Positions 34,508-47,800 of a stretch of DNA of 64,000 nucleotides are shown here, piece by piece. Both the position numbers and the translations under genes were made by a program. The stretch's first letter is position 1. The number at the start of each line of letters is the position of its first letter. The stretch comes from Orthonyx spaldingii (Eukaryota > Chordata > Aves > Passeriformes > Orthonychidae). The notes beneath the pieces are model-generated. The model had not been told where the DNA came from. It ran no database searches and worked only from the letters and a program-made list of their open reading frames with translations. The stretch spans positions 1,621,311 through 1,685,310 of the forward strand of contig VZTJ01002639.1 in NCBI GenBank assembly GCA_013397795.1, read 5' to 3'.

Positions 34508-36984
34508 CTAACAATTTGAAATGTAGCAATTTCTTATCAAACATGAAACTTTTTCCTAACCAACCATACACATGTTTTTCCTCATTCTCAAATAACTTTC
34601 AATTTTCAAAATATAGCTAAAATAACCTACACACCAAATGGATATTGAATCTTTCAAACACAGGGCATTTGCAGAAAGGAGGAAGACGGTTGAGGAAAAC
34701 GAAAGAAGGAAGGATGAAAATGGAAGAACTGGAATTCAGAGGTTTGAGTCAGAACTTTGTCTACCTCAGAGTATAAAACATCATTTGTGGTGACCTTCCC
34801 TACCTGTGAGCCTTGTTGTCTCCACAGATCAGCACTAGTCCAAAAATGCACTCTATCAAAGCACAATAAAACACACCAAGTTGTGAACTTATCTCCCTTA
34901 TTTCTAAACATTTAGTTATGACTTACTATAAAGTTTCAATAATTTTTCATTTATTTAGTTTGTGAAAGTTTTCTGTCTTTCACCTAAAGATAACTTTTTA
35001 GGTGGCAATTTGAAATGAGAAGGTTTTTTTGGTTTTGTTTCTGTGTTGTTGTTTAATTAAAAAAGAAACTTTTCATCAAAAGAACTTTCTTTTTGAAAAC
35101 AAACTTTGTATCCAAAGAATTAAAATATCTCCAAATCTTGCTATTTCTTCTCCCAAATTTCATGCCTGAGTTTGTCGGGTTCAATTCAAACTTGCAAATG
35201 GCTGTACATTGTAAATTTCCTTCTCTATAATGTTGTTTCTAGACAGACTGACGATGGCACAAAAAGGAAAGATCATCCTTCACTGGAATTGATCTCCCAC
35301 ACCACCTTTCTCATTTCTTTTGGGGGAAGTCTGCAGAAAACAGCAGCTCATTAATTGCCTCGTCTTAGAGCCCTCTTTACTTGGCTACCTCCTTCTTCCA
35401 TCACTTAATGCAACACTTTTTACTCCACGCAGAAGTGTTTGCACAGAGCCAAATCAGTACAGCCAGTGCTCTCATGGGCAGTAATGCGTGATCTGCAAAG
35501 AAAAATTCACACAAGTCAAGGATGGGACCCAAAATTTTTCATAGCCTTCAGCCCACTTTTCTGTCTTCTCTTGCCTAGTTTCAGGGTCATGTAGCCCTTC
35601 TGGTCCTGGCCTTCACCCACCCCTACCTCCAGCCCATGAAGCCAAGCACCTGCTTTCTGCTGCCTTATCTGATTCCCAACTGCCCTGCAGTGCTGCAGAA
35701 TGGAGGATGGGATCTCATTCATTTTGTGCCACAAATCAGCCAGGAAGTATCTTTTTTTCCTTCTGTTGGAGTAGACCTGTTCTTTCTGGTTTGATTCCTT
35801 CTCTCATTACCTCTGATAGTTTTGGATTTGGCCTTTTTCCAGAGGAGGAGATGAAGGTTGAAGACAGGGAGTCTGTTTACAGTATGTTGAGTCAAACACT
35901 GTAATGTGATTATAGTCCTATGTTTTTATAGCACGCCCACTGTGCACAGAAGCCCTCCATCTCATTTATTGCCAGTTTTAGTATGGCATCTTTTCCACAC
36001 AGGAGATTTAAACCTGATACCGACTAGCTTCTAATCGCACGAACACAAAACAAGCTCAAGTTCTGGTGTTTTTGCTCACTTAAATATTTTTTAAGAGATT
36101 TTTGAAAATAACAGCAAACACCAATGGGGTAAAATAGTAAGTTCTTTAAATTTCACTTGCAAAGAGATGGTACTTGCTAGCCTCTGAGGAGAGACACTGT
36201 TTGACATGTTGGCTCCTGCTTTGGTTTGACCTGACAAGTCACAGATTGCAAAGCAGCAGCTCCACCACTTGAAATAGAAAAGAATCACTGAGATACAAAA
36301 CCGATAAAAGTGAGATCACCTTTCAGTTTTCCTGACACTAGAGGACAAGCCCATTTTAGGTAACGCTACAATGGATGAAGAATCTTAAAACGTCTTTTCT
36401 TAATAGGGAGTAAGCTGTGCCAACTCCCAGTCACTTGTGTCTCCTCGTGGACTTCTCCGGCTTCTGAGATAGAACAACTCTGTTCGTTCAAGCTGGTGGA
36501 ACTAAGAGGGCTAAAGAGAGCAGTCATCAAACCCTAGGCCTTAAGTAAAACTCTCAGCTCCTACAAGGAAGGTTCTGATATTAATGATGGATAACAATCA
36601 GCTGCAATCTTCAGGACATTTCCCTTATCTTTATAGATTTTTTTTTTTTTATTTCAATACCCTAGACTTCTAGTACTTATTGTGAGAATATTGATTGCCC
36701 AGTGGTCAGCAAGGCAGATACAGGATGGAGAGAGAGATGTGAAAAATGCTTGAGGAAATACTTTCCCTCAAATTAGCACCTCATCTCACCATTTTTACCC
36801 ACTAATCCGAAATGAAAGAAAAGCCTTGTTTAACTCATGTCTCTCACTGCTTTGCAGGCTCCTCCATGGTGCCTTCCGCTTTACTGAAAAATCAGACACC
36901 ACAGCTCATTAAGCCAGACTTTGAAAGATAAGAAAGCTTGTAGACTCCTTCACTTCTCTGAGGTTAACATTTCTTTAATAGAAG
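34508..36984. other. Unassigned sequence
   Basis: I see no gene or named repeat; the longest frame is 85 codons. A T13 run is at 36638-36650. Confidence 0.5.
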
Positions 36985-37105
36985 ACAATGGTCTTGTGGT
37001 TAAGCCACAAACTTGGTGTCAGGGGACCTTGGTTATAATCCATTACACACACAGACTGTGGAAAGCCATAGTACTTACCTTGGCCTTAACAACATTTTAA
37101 AGAAG
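36985..37105 (+). repeat. MIR-like SINE, tRNA-derived head
   Basis: The plus strand reads like the 5' tRNA-related part of a MIR: 'tggtcttgtggttaagcc' (A-box region), 'tggtgtcaggggaccttgg', a degenerate B-box 'ggttataatcc' at 37031-37041 (family: ggttcgaatcc), then 'actgtg...gtacttacct'. There is no cloverleaf or intact B-box, so it is not a tRNA gene. It is the only MIR remnant here in plus orientation. Confidence 0.6.
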
Positions 37106-37198
37106 GCCAAATAAGTTTGCTTTTCCACTGGATAAGGCAAGGGTAATCAAGGCACAAAATGGATGCTGTACTTTCTGCAAGGACAGCCTCCTACGGAT

Positions 37199-37244
37199 AA
37201 TTTATTTTATTCACCTTTGGTGCCAAAGGTGAATAAAATAAATT
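37199..37244. repeat. 46-bp near-perfect palindrome (22-bp arms, 2-nt loop)
   Basis: The left arm (37199-37220) and right arm (37223-37244) are exact reverse complements over all 22 positions, separated only by TG. The centre reads CCTTTGG-TG-CCAAAGG, and the arms end in an AATTTATTTTATT/complement stretch. Such a structure can extrude as a cruciform and, if transcribed, would fold as a tight stem. The 2-nt loop is too short for a microRNA precursor. It may have arisen by template switching during replication or be the centre of a small palindromic transposon. Confidence 0.96.
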
Positions 37245-40200
37245 TTTAAAAAATTACTAATCAGGTTCCTAAAGATGAAATTGTAAATTTCTATAAAGAA
37301 ACTAAAATAGCAAATATTGAGAAAATTCTGAGAGAGCTTATAAAATCAGTCATTTACACATGCATTTAGAAACTAAGCTGCACCTATTTTCCAAACCCTT
37401 CATATGCAGGCATGCAAATATTTCATTCAAGAGATACTTGGGTTTAGGCATCATTTTAGTCACTCAAAGGTAGCCTACAAATCCCTCAGCTGCCAGTCCA
37501 AAAGAACACAGCTTTCCATTTGTTGCTAGGGCACATGCAGTCTATACGCAGGAATCCTTCACAGCCTGTAGCCCCTAAAACAGCACTAGACAATTGTGTT
37601 TAGACACCTGAGACTCCCATCTTTGTTTTCCCATGAGAAATACTTGGAAAATAGGTAGACAGGAAAGCTTCCTATCAGTTCTTATGCTACTAATCAGGAC
37701 AAAACTCACCCCAAAGTTGTAATTAACTACACTTCAGCTAAATGATCCAGAATTACACGTGATGCAATAATACGTATTTCTCATGTCACACCTATTAACA
37801 ACTATCATCATACAGAATAACTACTTTGCATACAATAACATTTGTAAACCTTGCCTTATTTCAAACACAACAGACTCAGTTTCCACTGGAATACCTCAAT
37901 TTAATAGCAGAGTGCTACAGTCCCCTAAGACCTTAAAAACTAAAGCAGGCATAGAATAAATACAACTGAGAACAGTAGGAGGTAATTTCACTATCTCACT
38001 TCTGAATTGTGCAACTATTCTGAGAAACGTTAAGTCTTGCATAACGCTTTATCATAAATAATTACAGCTTAACTACACTTGGCAAATAAACTTACAAAGC
38101 ATTTGCTATAAAGCAAAAGATCTTCTTCTGAAATTTTGCTTATTGACCAGCTTATTTCAAAATCCCCAGCAACTTGTCACACACTCCTTAACGGTTTTTG
38201 TAGAACAACGTGGGCTTTTTATAACACCAAGGCTAAAAGTATGTGAAATGTAACACAAATCATTGTTAAAGCTCTCTCACTTGGAAACAACTTGACTTAA
38301 CAGACTTCTCCTTAACCAGATATCGAATACTTGGAGTTCGTCAACACACTTTGCAGGGAAGATTTTAGACTGATACAGTTTAAAACAGTAGTAGTGCTGT
38401 CATCTCTGATGAGCTTTGTAGGAAGAATTAATCAATTTGTCAGCAGAGCTGTTGAGAAAAATATTTTTTCTATTTCAGTATAAGTTCCTCCAATTTTGAC
38501 ACTCAATTCAAGAAAAGATATCAGCATTGCTTACAGAACTTGTGGAAGTTAAAAAAAAAAAAAATCAGACTCTTACAAATACCTGATGAGTAAAGCTTCC
38601 ACACACTAGTAGTGATGGGATGATAATTTTTGCTTTTCAGACTAATGATGATACTCTCCATCTCTCTTATTTAGAGTGTAGTGCCTCTTTTTATCATGCT
38701 ATATATTGCTGCTGCTTCAAAAGATTAATTCACCATAACACCTCATCCAGAAAGCCAAAGCCATTTCCGTCCTGTGATGCCTACTCCCTGCACATAGTCA
38801 CTGTGACGTTTTTGGGCTAGCAAAGATGTTTCACTACTGAATCAATGCATTAGAATATTGTCTGTAATAGTTGCTGCAGGCCACAAAAGAAAACAAAAAA
38901 CCTTAACTTTTCAGTGCTGGAGCATTAGTGCATTGCTCTACTGTGCTTTTATCTCTGGATTACAATTCCTTCAAGGTAAGCCCTACACTTGTGTAAGGGG
39001 AGGGAACTGATGTCCCTTTGTTGCTAACTAAATAATCAAAGTGGCCAAGAAAAATTCTGCCACAGAAATATTGCAGAGAGAACAAATCTATGTTTGGACC
39101 AATGCTGAACTATTACTGGAGTCTGACCTTCCCGCTGCTCTCCATCTTCATCTATGTTTTTGTGCAACATAGATTGCCTGGTAAGGAAGAACTGATTGGT
39201 TTGTCATAGGAATTGTATGGTTCAGATGTATTTCAGGAGAACGAATTCATCTGGATTAAAAAGATGGATTAGACTGCTGAACTCCAGATCTCCTTCTGAG
39301 TGTATGCCATAATGGAAAAGTACCAGATCAGTATCTATTTTAGTATTTCTAGTCAAAAGAAATAAACTTTAAAAAAAGAAAAAGTAAAATTCTTGTATTA
39401 TTGAAGAAATGCTAAAATTTCGCATGGAAATGGAAATTCCAGAACATCTAAGGGGCCTTAACACTGGTGCTTGACAGATAGAAATTATGCTGAGAGTTCC
39501 TTGAGACAGATTCTATTTGCAAGCTAAGGCTGTCTGCACGTACAAGCTCAAATAGAGTTTTGAGATCTTTAAGGTATTTTTCTAAAGCATCTATCACAGA
39601 TCACACATGACATGCTCTAGATGGTCTAGGTAATGTATAAACAAAAGATGAAAGGAGCTCTCCTATCTCCTTCACAAAAAAAAAAAAAAAAATCTAAATT
39701 GTTTCTTCTTAAGACTGTTCCTTTTGCTTTCATTAGAAATGTAATTTATTGTGAACAATAGGTTTTCTTTGTAACTCCTTAGATGCTGATGCAATGCAGC
39801 TATCCCAGTATGAAGTACAGCTCTCAATTCCACTTTCTGTGCAAATTCAAAACAACCAAGAGATTAAGTATGCAGCCACACCAGCAACTGAAAGACAAAG
39901 CACAGTTCTGGAGACCAACTGACCATTCTATCCATGTGACCTGTCTGTTCAGGAGCCACTTAACATAATATCACCTTAGTCCAAATCTCCAACCCAAAAC
40001 TGCCTGTAGTACCACTTCTGATAACACAGCAGGGAAAATGTCTGGCAAGAAGCCCATTTTCCTGTTGGAGTGGATATAAGCTGGGTAAAAGCAAGTACAC
40101 AATCTCATGTTCTTTAATAGAATATTCACAGAAATAAACAGAAAATGTTGGTAAACCATGGCACCAACTGGGCTCTGCTTTAGTGGAGGAAGAATAAAGG

Positions 40201-40685
40201 TTTAGAAGCATTTCATTCACTTATGAATCAGATCTGTGCAGATGCCTTTTCCCTTACTTCCTAAGTGCTTCCTTTTATTGAAAACCTAATAACAAGAGCT
40301 GCAAGGTGCACAATAATCAATAACTATTACAAGGCAGATTTGCAAGCCCCTGCAAACTCATCAAAACTCAGAAAACCAAAGAACCACAAATTACAAGAAA
40401 AAAATTAAAAATATGTAGTTCACAGAGTGCGTAGGCACACTACAAATACAGTAGCAAACACAAAAATTAAGCCAGATTTGTGAGACAAGATGAATTCTGA
40501 AAGAGAAGAAAGTCCTTACAACTGTATCCCTTCAACTCTTTCCACTATAATAGCTAAGTTATAGCTGGAAATTCAACCCCATTTCACTCTACAATTACAC
40601 ATGAACAAATCCTACTTTGAATCTATGTGCATTGGCACTGAGTTTAAATATTCAAAACGCTCTCAGCAACCACAGGTTACCAAAA
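37245..40685. other. Unassigned AT-rich sequence
   Basis: No gene is supported; frames are under 90 codons. An A14 run lies at 38551-38564. Confidence 0.5.
39676..39692. repeat. A17 homopolymer
   Basis: Seventeen A with no visible poly(A) signal or gene body upstream. Confidence 0.9.
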
Positions 40686-40713
40686 AAACAAACAAACAAA
40701 CAAACAAACAAAC
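40686..40713. repeat. (AAAC)7 microsatellite
   Basis: Seven perfect AAAC units after a C-A7 start. Confidence 0.95.
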
Positions 40714-42164
40714 ACCACAAAAGTGTCTGAATTTTCTGAAAAGCAGATCACCTCTTCAAATAGCTAGATGTAGTTGTGTCTGTCTGGGTTTCACTATCCA
40801 TCTCAAAAATATGCATTTGTCACTTAAAAAGTATTTCTGGATTAAAGACAATATTGTTTGAAACCAAGTTCCACAGTTGGGGTAAAACGTGAAATATGTT
40901 AAACATCAATATTCAACGAGCTTCCTTGCCAAAAATTACACCCCAAAACAGGTGTTTAGCAATAGGACGATGATATTTTTCATTAAAATAGGGTTTCAGA
41001 GGCACAAGTTCCTGTATTCTTTAAAAGCACGTTTCAGAACTTTGACATTTCCTATATCTGTAGTTTTAGGGAACTGATCTCAGGAAAAAGAGTGAGCATA
41101 TTCCTCAGTCAAGGTCATACCAAAAAAAGATTATGAAAAGGGCTTGTGAAGATCAGTTTCCAGATTTCGACCAAGTTTCTCTACTTCTCCTAACATGAAT
41201 ATTCCACTTATTTCTTTAAAGCATTAATAACAGAGAAGATCATCACTGATATAAAGAGCCAGAACATTCATGGGTTTATTCCATTTACAGAAATAGTAGG
41301 TGATTTTTTTCTAATGCAACAGAAAAGAAAAATTGCAATTCTGTATATTAAAAGGACTTGATGCTATATATAATATTATAAAGGTATTGTCAAGTAAATA
41401 TTAGGCCTTAGCTGCAGAAGCAGCTTATCCAATTCCTCAATATTATAATTGCCAGCTTTATTTTCTTATGCCTGAGCAAAAGACTGCATATTTGGGAAAT
41501 TTACAATTTGCACTATTTACTGAGACAGTTCCAATTCCCTTTTTATTTGTTTTCCAAAAGTACTTATTTGTTACCTGTGCTGACCAGTGCAAAATCAGGC
41601 CCGCTAATGTTTATAAAATACCACATTATTGTTAGATATCGAATCCAAATGCAAGCACTGCAGCTTCTAACAGATAGGAGCTTGATGGAATCTGTCTGAA
41701 GATTGCAGGTGTCCAGATTGTCTCAGCACCTACTCTGGTAATAGCCCTTGACACAGAAGACAAAGAGCTCAGCATTGTGTAACACTTTCTCAAGCTTTGA
41801 CATGTTAACTAGAACATAAAATTATCTCTCTTGCCTTTAATTTTCAGGTTTATGATGAGCTTAATAATTATAAACTCAGAGGAAATCCTGGCAGTTGCCT
41901 ATTAACATTTAAAGTAGTGATATGCTGCATAGATTGAACAAGTGAAGGATAGCATTGATGCAATTTTTTTTTTCAACAATGCCTACAACTACTGTTTTAT
42001 CTAGTGCATAAACAGGTCACTAAATGATCAAGAAGGCTGAAGTGACTCTGGCAAACACAAGCAATCCTTCCCAGTACTTCAGCACTGTGATAAACTAGCT
42101 AGTACCTCTTGCTGTTACACAAAATTTTTTGTCAGTAAATCTGAAAAGGCTTCATTAAGGAGGT
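40714..42164. other. Unassigned AT-rich sequence
   Basis: I see no gene or repeat family here. Confidence 0.5.
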
Positions 42165-42275
42165 GAATGTTAGTGTTCCTGTGATACAGAGACACACATA
42201 AAAATCAGTGGGTTAGTGGCAGGTCTGGGAGTACAACCAGGACCCCCTGAGCTGTAGCACTCTGCCCTTGGTAAT
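42165..42275 (-). repeat. Possible MIR-like SINE fragment
   Basis: The plus strand shows 'aaaaatcagtgggttagtgg', 'tctgggagtacaaccagga', 'cctgagctgtagcactctg', matching the order of an antisense MIR-type head (agt-ggcagagctgggaat, acccaggtctcctgac, agtgctct). Similarity is patchy, so this is tentative. Confidence 0.42.
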
Positions 42276-44340
42276 GCTGCCTCAGGAACACACAAGGGGT
42301 TCTGGACAGCAGAGACAAGCCCAATGCAGACAGACATAACCTTGCACCTCCACAGCCCTGTGCAGAACACACCTCCCAAGCCTGTCAGGGCTGTGGGGGT
42401 CACCCAGCAGTGTCTGGCCCCTCAGCACAGGTGGTGCCAAGCCAGGTCCTCCGTTTGCTGGCCCTGGCAGGGATGTGAACGGTGACTGGAGCTCCACCAC
42501 TGTTCACAAGGGGAAGGCAGAAGATTTCCTCCGTGCAGAATTCCTCCCGCTAGGCTCTATTACTGCAGCACGGTGTGAGGAAGGATGGGTGAATTGCTTT
42601 CTCACTGCATAGCTGAGAGCAATTGCTCTGCTGACTATTAAAAAATGAATTTTCTTCTTAAAGATTCATAACCCTAAGAGGAAGTTGCTGTGCATGTGCT
42701 TTTCTGCCCTCTGTAAACAGCACACAATAGGCTTCTGTGTAAACCAGGACTTGAGATGTGGTCAAGGTCAGAAAGGTATGTACTGCACCCTAACTTTTTT
42801 CTTTAACAGATATATTATTCTATTAGATGGAAATAGTACCAGGGCAATTCACCCCCTCCTGGCTTTCCTATCTATGTGTGAGCATCTTTGAGAAGTGGGA
42901 TTAGAGAGAAACCTGCAGGCATATTAATAAATAAACTTCACATGCTGTTTGATATTAAGTAAACATACCACTAAATATTTCTCTGGGGGCTGGTGATCTC
43001 ATAACCCATGGACTTCTAATTGCGTTACCTGTGACATGTGGTTCTTAGCCCCAGGGCTCCACAATGAATTAATTCTAAAACGCTTTTTAAAGTTTAACAT
43101 ACTAAGATAAAATAATCAAACATGTTCTTGAAAAAACTTGGTTCACTTTTCTTTATAGGTAATATGAAGTGCTACTATTAAAAATAAAAAAGGAGAAAAG
43201 AAAAGATAACTGGGGATTCTCAGTCAGGGGGACACACATGGTCCTGATAGAAGTTAAGAGGATAAAACTTATTCTGGAATAATGATTTGCCTCTGTATCA
43301 GAAAAATCTCCTTTCCCAGAAACCCTGTCCTCTGCTGTTACAACATAAAGTTTTATTTTACAAAAACATGTATTTGTCCACATACTCATGTATACAAACA
43401 TTCTTAGTCCTTTCTCTCTACCTATTTGCCCATTTATTCCTCACTACAGAGGATGGCAATTTACTGTTGAAGAATGGTTAATGAAAACACATTTGTCAAG
43501 TTTTTTGGGTGAGGTTTTTTATTTTCCTTTAAGTGAATCTTGACTTTGCAATAGGTGTCTCTGCTTGACATTGATCAGAGAGCCTGGATTGGATATTATC
43601 CAGACTACAACTTCCCATAGTGGGCAGTGATCTGGAACTCTAACTACTTCAGATTTTTCTTCCATATGACAAGAGGGTGTGAAATACCAGGAAATACAAT
43701 TCATCTAGACTACCAAGGGGAGTGGAATGTGAGACATCACCCTCAGGACTTACTACTGAATCCTGACAATGCTGGCAACATCAAATTCTCTGAGTTTGGT
43801 TATATTTTCCACCTAAAGATTTTTTTCTAAAGCAGATAGATGCTAATAGTTTCCCTATTCTGATCAATTTTGCTTCAGAGTTTCAAATTTGTTTTTTCAG
43901 CCTCAGTCTCCAGTAGCTTCTTTATCTGACAGAGCAGAAAATTAATGCAAATACTCTTTACAATCAATGCAATACAAATATGGGGAAAAAACCCACGTAT
44001 TTGCCTCAGTTTCGATTTAAGATCATGACCACGGAATTAACTGCAAAAGGCTTAGAAATAAAGATTTTAACTCAGAACAAACTGGTACAGTGAGCCCATT
44101 GCCCCACATAACAAAAAGTAGGAACACGGATATATACACTTGAAAAGAAAAATGGCAAAATAGGAATATCAAAATTATAGAGCTGGTAGTAAAAACTTTA
44201 ATAACATTTTTCAATCAGGAGCAGGGTGTATAAACAGGGAGTCTGATCACAGACCATCATTTTTACCTCCTCAAAAGGGATTTTTAAATTTATCTGAAGC
44301 TAGATGTGGGTTAAAAGTCATCACACACAGTTTCATTTGC
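42276..44340. other. Unassigned sequence
   Basis: 42290-42600 is GC-richer with no named repeat; the rest is AT-rich. No gene is supported. Confidence 0.45.
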
Positions 44341-44378
44341 AAAAAACCCCAAAAACCCAACCCAACCAACCAACAACA
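44341..44378. repeat. A/C-only tract
   Basis: A run of CCCC-, CCC- and CC-punctuated A tracts ('aaccccaaaaacccaaccc'), the complement type of the T/G tracts elsewhere. Confidence 0.8.
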
Positions 44379-44739
44379 GTGGTTTTGGGCTTAAAGTATT
44401 TGATTTTTATGTATTTCACAATGTCAACACAATGTAATGTAATTCGCAATGTAATTTGAGAAAATGAGACTTTTTTGGGTTCTGAGTATTTTATTTACTT
44501 TTGGTCCCTTTTTATGTAAGAAGCTGGTCAATGTTCAATGCCCCATCAGTATTGATCATTTTAATTTGGAAGACACTTTAAGAAGTAAAACTTGTATTAC
44601 AAGTCTTTGGACCACCTTTCTGGAGAACACTGTAATGCAGCCTACATTTGGTTTTCTGCAGAATTTACAGGGTGCTCAGTGCTACAGACTCTATGTGCAT
44701 CGCTATTCTATATTTTTTTCTTCCACTCTGGTGAGGCAA
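44379..44739. other. Unassigned sequence
   Basis: A 131-codon plus frame starts at 44464 with a hydrophobic N-terminus, but it runs into the SINE remnant that follows and has no domain. I regard it as chance. Confidence 0.5.
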
Positions 44740-44850
44740 AATGACTATTATCACAGTTTTTCCAAATTGACAGTTGAGGGAACAGACTTTGAGATAGCTA
44801 AGGTCACACAGGACAGCCCAGGAAAGGAAGCCAGAGGCTTGATTAGCCCA
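44740..44850 (-). repeat. MIR-like SINE remnant
   Basis: The plus strand has 'actattatcacagttttt', 'gttgagggaacagactttga', 'ctaaggtcacacaggac', 'aggaagccagaggc', the antisense MIR core in correct order (family: attatccccattttacag, atgaggaaactgaggc, caaggtcacacag). The copy is clearly recognisable. Confidence 0.7.
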
Positions 44851-47800
44851 GTGAACTAAGCAAAAGGCACTCCTGCTCCTCGAGAGAATGTACCATTATC
44901 TCAAGACAATAAGCCTTTTAACAGCATATAGATGAAAATTTGGCTGTTTGTGAAGGTATGTTTTTCTCAAATTTCAGGATTCCGAAAGTAAGAGACTCCA
45001 AAGACTTGACACGTTGTATTCAGTTCACTTTTTTTTTTTTTTAAGAAAACTTACTCCACAAATGTAACTGGACTTTTCTGTAGAAAAGACTACCTGCCCA
45101 GAGCTCTAATCACTGTTTAGCTTCACGTCTGAATTTCCTGTTTCTCAAGATGGACAGTCTTCCCAAGACGAGATAATCATGTCATATCTCAATAGTTTAT
45201 TATTTTCTACCTCAGCCTCATGAGAAAAGTTAAAAATTTCCTCAAAAAAAAAAATAGATGAGATATAAATGTATACATGACAATCAATTTTTCTTTTAGC
45301 TAAAGGGCATAATACACAGCAATGTGTCTCCTGCTGCTGAAGGGAAATTATTGTAACATCATTCTACTGTCCTATGAATGAGAAGTATTAAAGAGCTTAA
45401 AGAAAGGGATAGTTACCAGGGAGAGAAGAAGAGGACAGGAAAAAAAATTTAATTGTTTGACTTATCCCTATACTTCCTACACAAAACTGGTGTCTTTTAA
45501 AAAAGATGCTTCATCTGTACAGACTCATATCCTTGACTCCAACAGGACAACAGAGCTGTGCCGATGGAGAGTTGGCTGCAAAACACATCCTCATTTTCCT
45601 GATAGAGTTACTGCACTTGGACTTTGGCAAGGGGCAGGGGAGTCTCCATGTTTACATCTCCTAAGGGAGGTGCAGCCTAAATATCCCTGAGCCCTGCAAA
45701 GGCAGCCTGGGAGCTTCTTTTCCATCACATCCCTCTTTTGCAGGGGCTGCCTGTGCAAACACCAGGGCAAGATTCGAGGTTCCCAGGACTGCAAAAGAGT
45801 AACTAGACTGTGGCCAAAAAAAGCCATTTTTGTTGCTGCTACACAAGAGCACACTCCTATTTCACTCTGCCTCCAGATATTTATACAGGATATTTCCACA
45901 TTAAAAAGTATCTAGACAATAAGGCATAGTGAGAAGCATCTAGACACTTAAGCCTCAAAAGAAAAACTCATTGTAGGTCCCTTCCAAATGAAATACTCTA
46001 TTCTGATAAGTGCTCTAATTCCTCTCTATGTGATTTTCTGATCAGGTTGAATACTAACTCAAGTGGAGGAGTGTTAATTAGGAGGGGAAGAGGGAAAAAG
46101 TCAGGAAAAATAATTAAGTGAACAATTATCAATCCTGCATTTTTCCTGTCATGTTTTCCAGTTCCTTCCAGTACACAGTGCAAGTAAAAATCACCTTTCA
46201 ACTGAATTTAGTAGACAACTTTTGTGGACTTTTCTTGGAACACACTTTGTTCTTCTGCCATTTGAGTTAAGCTAAAAATGAAATTCAGGCATTGACATCC
46301 TATTTTAAAAGGAATTTAGCCATAATAAAAAAAAAAATTGAAAAAAACCTCCACAAAACCAACAAATAAAAACACCTCATAACAAAACAAAGATCAAGAG
46401 TGTACTAATGAATTTCAAAACCAAACTAAACTTTGTTCTTTCTGGTCACCTCTAACAAGCAGGTCTACTAATGGCCCCTTGTGACCATTGCACTGCTCTC
46501 AAGAGTTTTTCCAGAGACAATTCATAAGAAATAAAATCTAATGAATCTCCAAAGCTGTACTTTCTTGACTTATTACATTAGCAGGGCCTCTCATCTGATT
46601 GGGAATTTTGAGAGAATCACAGAATTCATTAAAGCAATTTACTGTATAATGGTAGATGGCTAAGATAGATCCCTACTAATGAGATGAACATTAATTAAAT
46701 AAATTGTAGAATAGAAGTGAACTGTTTAGCTGAGTTTAAAAGCCTTGCAAACAAGCCTTGCACTGCAAGTCTAAGTGCTGTCCAACCACACATTTTTCTC
46801 AAAAGAAAGCACCTTTTTCTTTTTAATTGTAGAATTATATATTGGAAATGGAGCTCAGCAGGAATCATCTTGAGTATCAGCAAAGACCCAGTTCAACTAC
46901 AAAGTGAGATGGCCCCCAAAAAAACCAAACCAAAACAAAACTTAAGTTTCAGAAAGAGGTCTCCCTCCTGGCATCTGCAGGTTGATTTAATGACCCAAAT
47001 AACAAGTAATTGTAACATTACAGAAAAAAATGTAAAGGAAAGGCTTGTGTTCAACTTTCAAAACACACCTTACCTTTATATTATCATCTTCCTTTTCCAA
47101 TATCTTTTTCCTACTACCTCAGCATCAACCTTTTCTTTGGTATCACACAAAATAAGTGAAACTGATTAAAACACTGCTTAATATCTGATTTAGATTTTAC
47201 AGGATGCCTTCAAAACTCCCAAAGATCGTGTTAACTTCCAGCTGATTCCATTTTTTTTTTGTTTACTTGAATCCACTTTTGACACAACAGCTTGGACAAT
47301 ATGAAAACTCAAGCTTTTTGTTCCATACTGCCCATTTTACACTAAGCACTCGAAGGTGAAAAGAGCATACATCTGTTAGAATGAGATTATAGAACTCAAG
47401 AGATTTTTCCTTAGATAGGCACCAGCATGAGGTTTAAAAAAAAAACACCTATAAAAGCCACATACAGTCCAATGGTAGGTGGGTTTAAATGAGAAACAAG
47501 GTGGCCTTACTGAAATAACAAAGGAGATAGAGGAAGAACAGGATAGTCAAAATATTAAGTTATCCTGGACACACACCCGACAAGAACCTGAGTCAAGTCA
47601 ATGTACATCAGCCTTGATTTTCAACATGCTTGAGGGTGTTATGCATGCTCTCTTTCCCAGAAAATTTTATTGTCTTGAAAGCCTTCTTCTCTGGCCCAAA
47701 GGAGAAAAAACAACAATGCTTACTCCTGAAACTCTTCATTGTAACCAGTGCACAGGAAGTTCCTGCACAACAATTGACAGCTGCTTGTGCTGAAGTATGT

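Noticed and set aside
36985..37105. Possible tRNA gene
   Set aside because: Only degenerate A- and B-box-like words; no acceptor stem pairing or anticodon arm, and the following sequence fits a MIR SINE.
37199..37244. microRNA precursor
   Set aside because: A 2-nt loop and fully paired 22-bp stem do not fit Drosha/Dicer substrates, and flanks do not extend the stem.
39676..39692. Processed pseudogene tail (also A17 at 26437 and A16 at 57148)
   Set aside because: No poly(A) signal, no coding remains and no flanking duplications next to these A runs.
44464..44859. 131-codon plus-strand frame with a signal-peptide-like start
   Set aside because: It runs through a MIR-like SINE remnant for its last third and shows no family motif; hydrophobic starts are common in T-rich DNA.
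46717..47169. 150-codon plus-strand frame
   Set aside because: No domain, composition follows AT-rich DNA, a shorter minus-strand frame overlaps it, and the length is near the chance maximum for the window.
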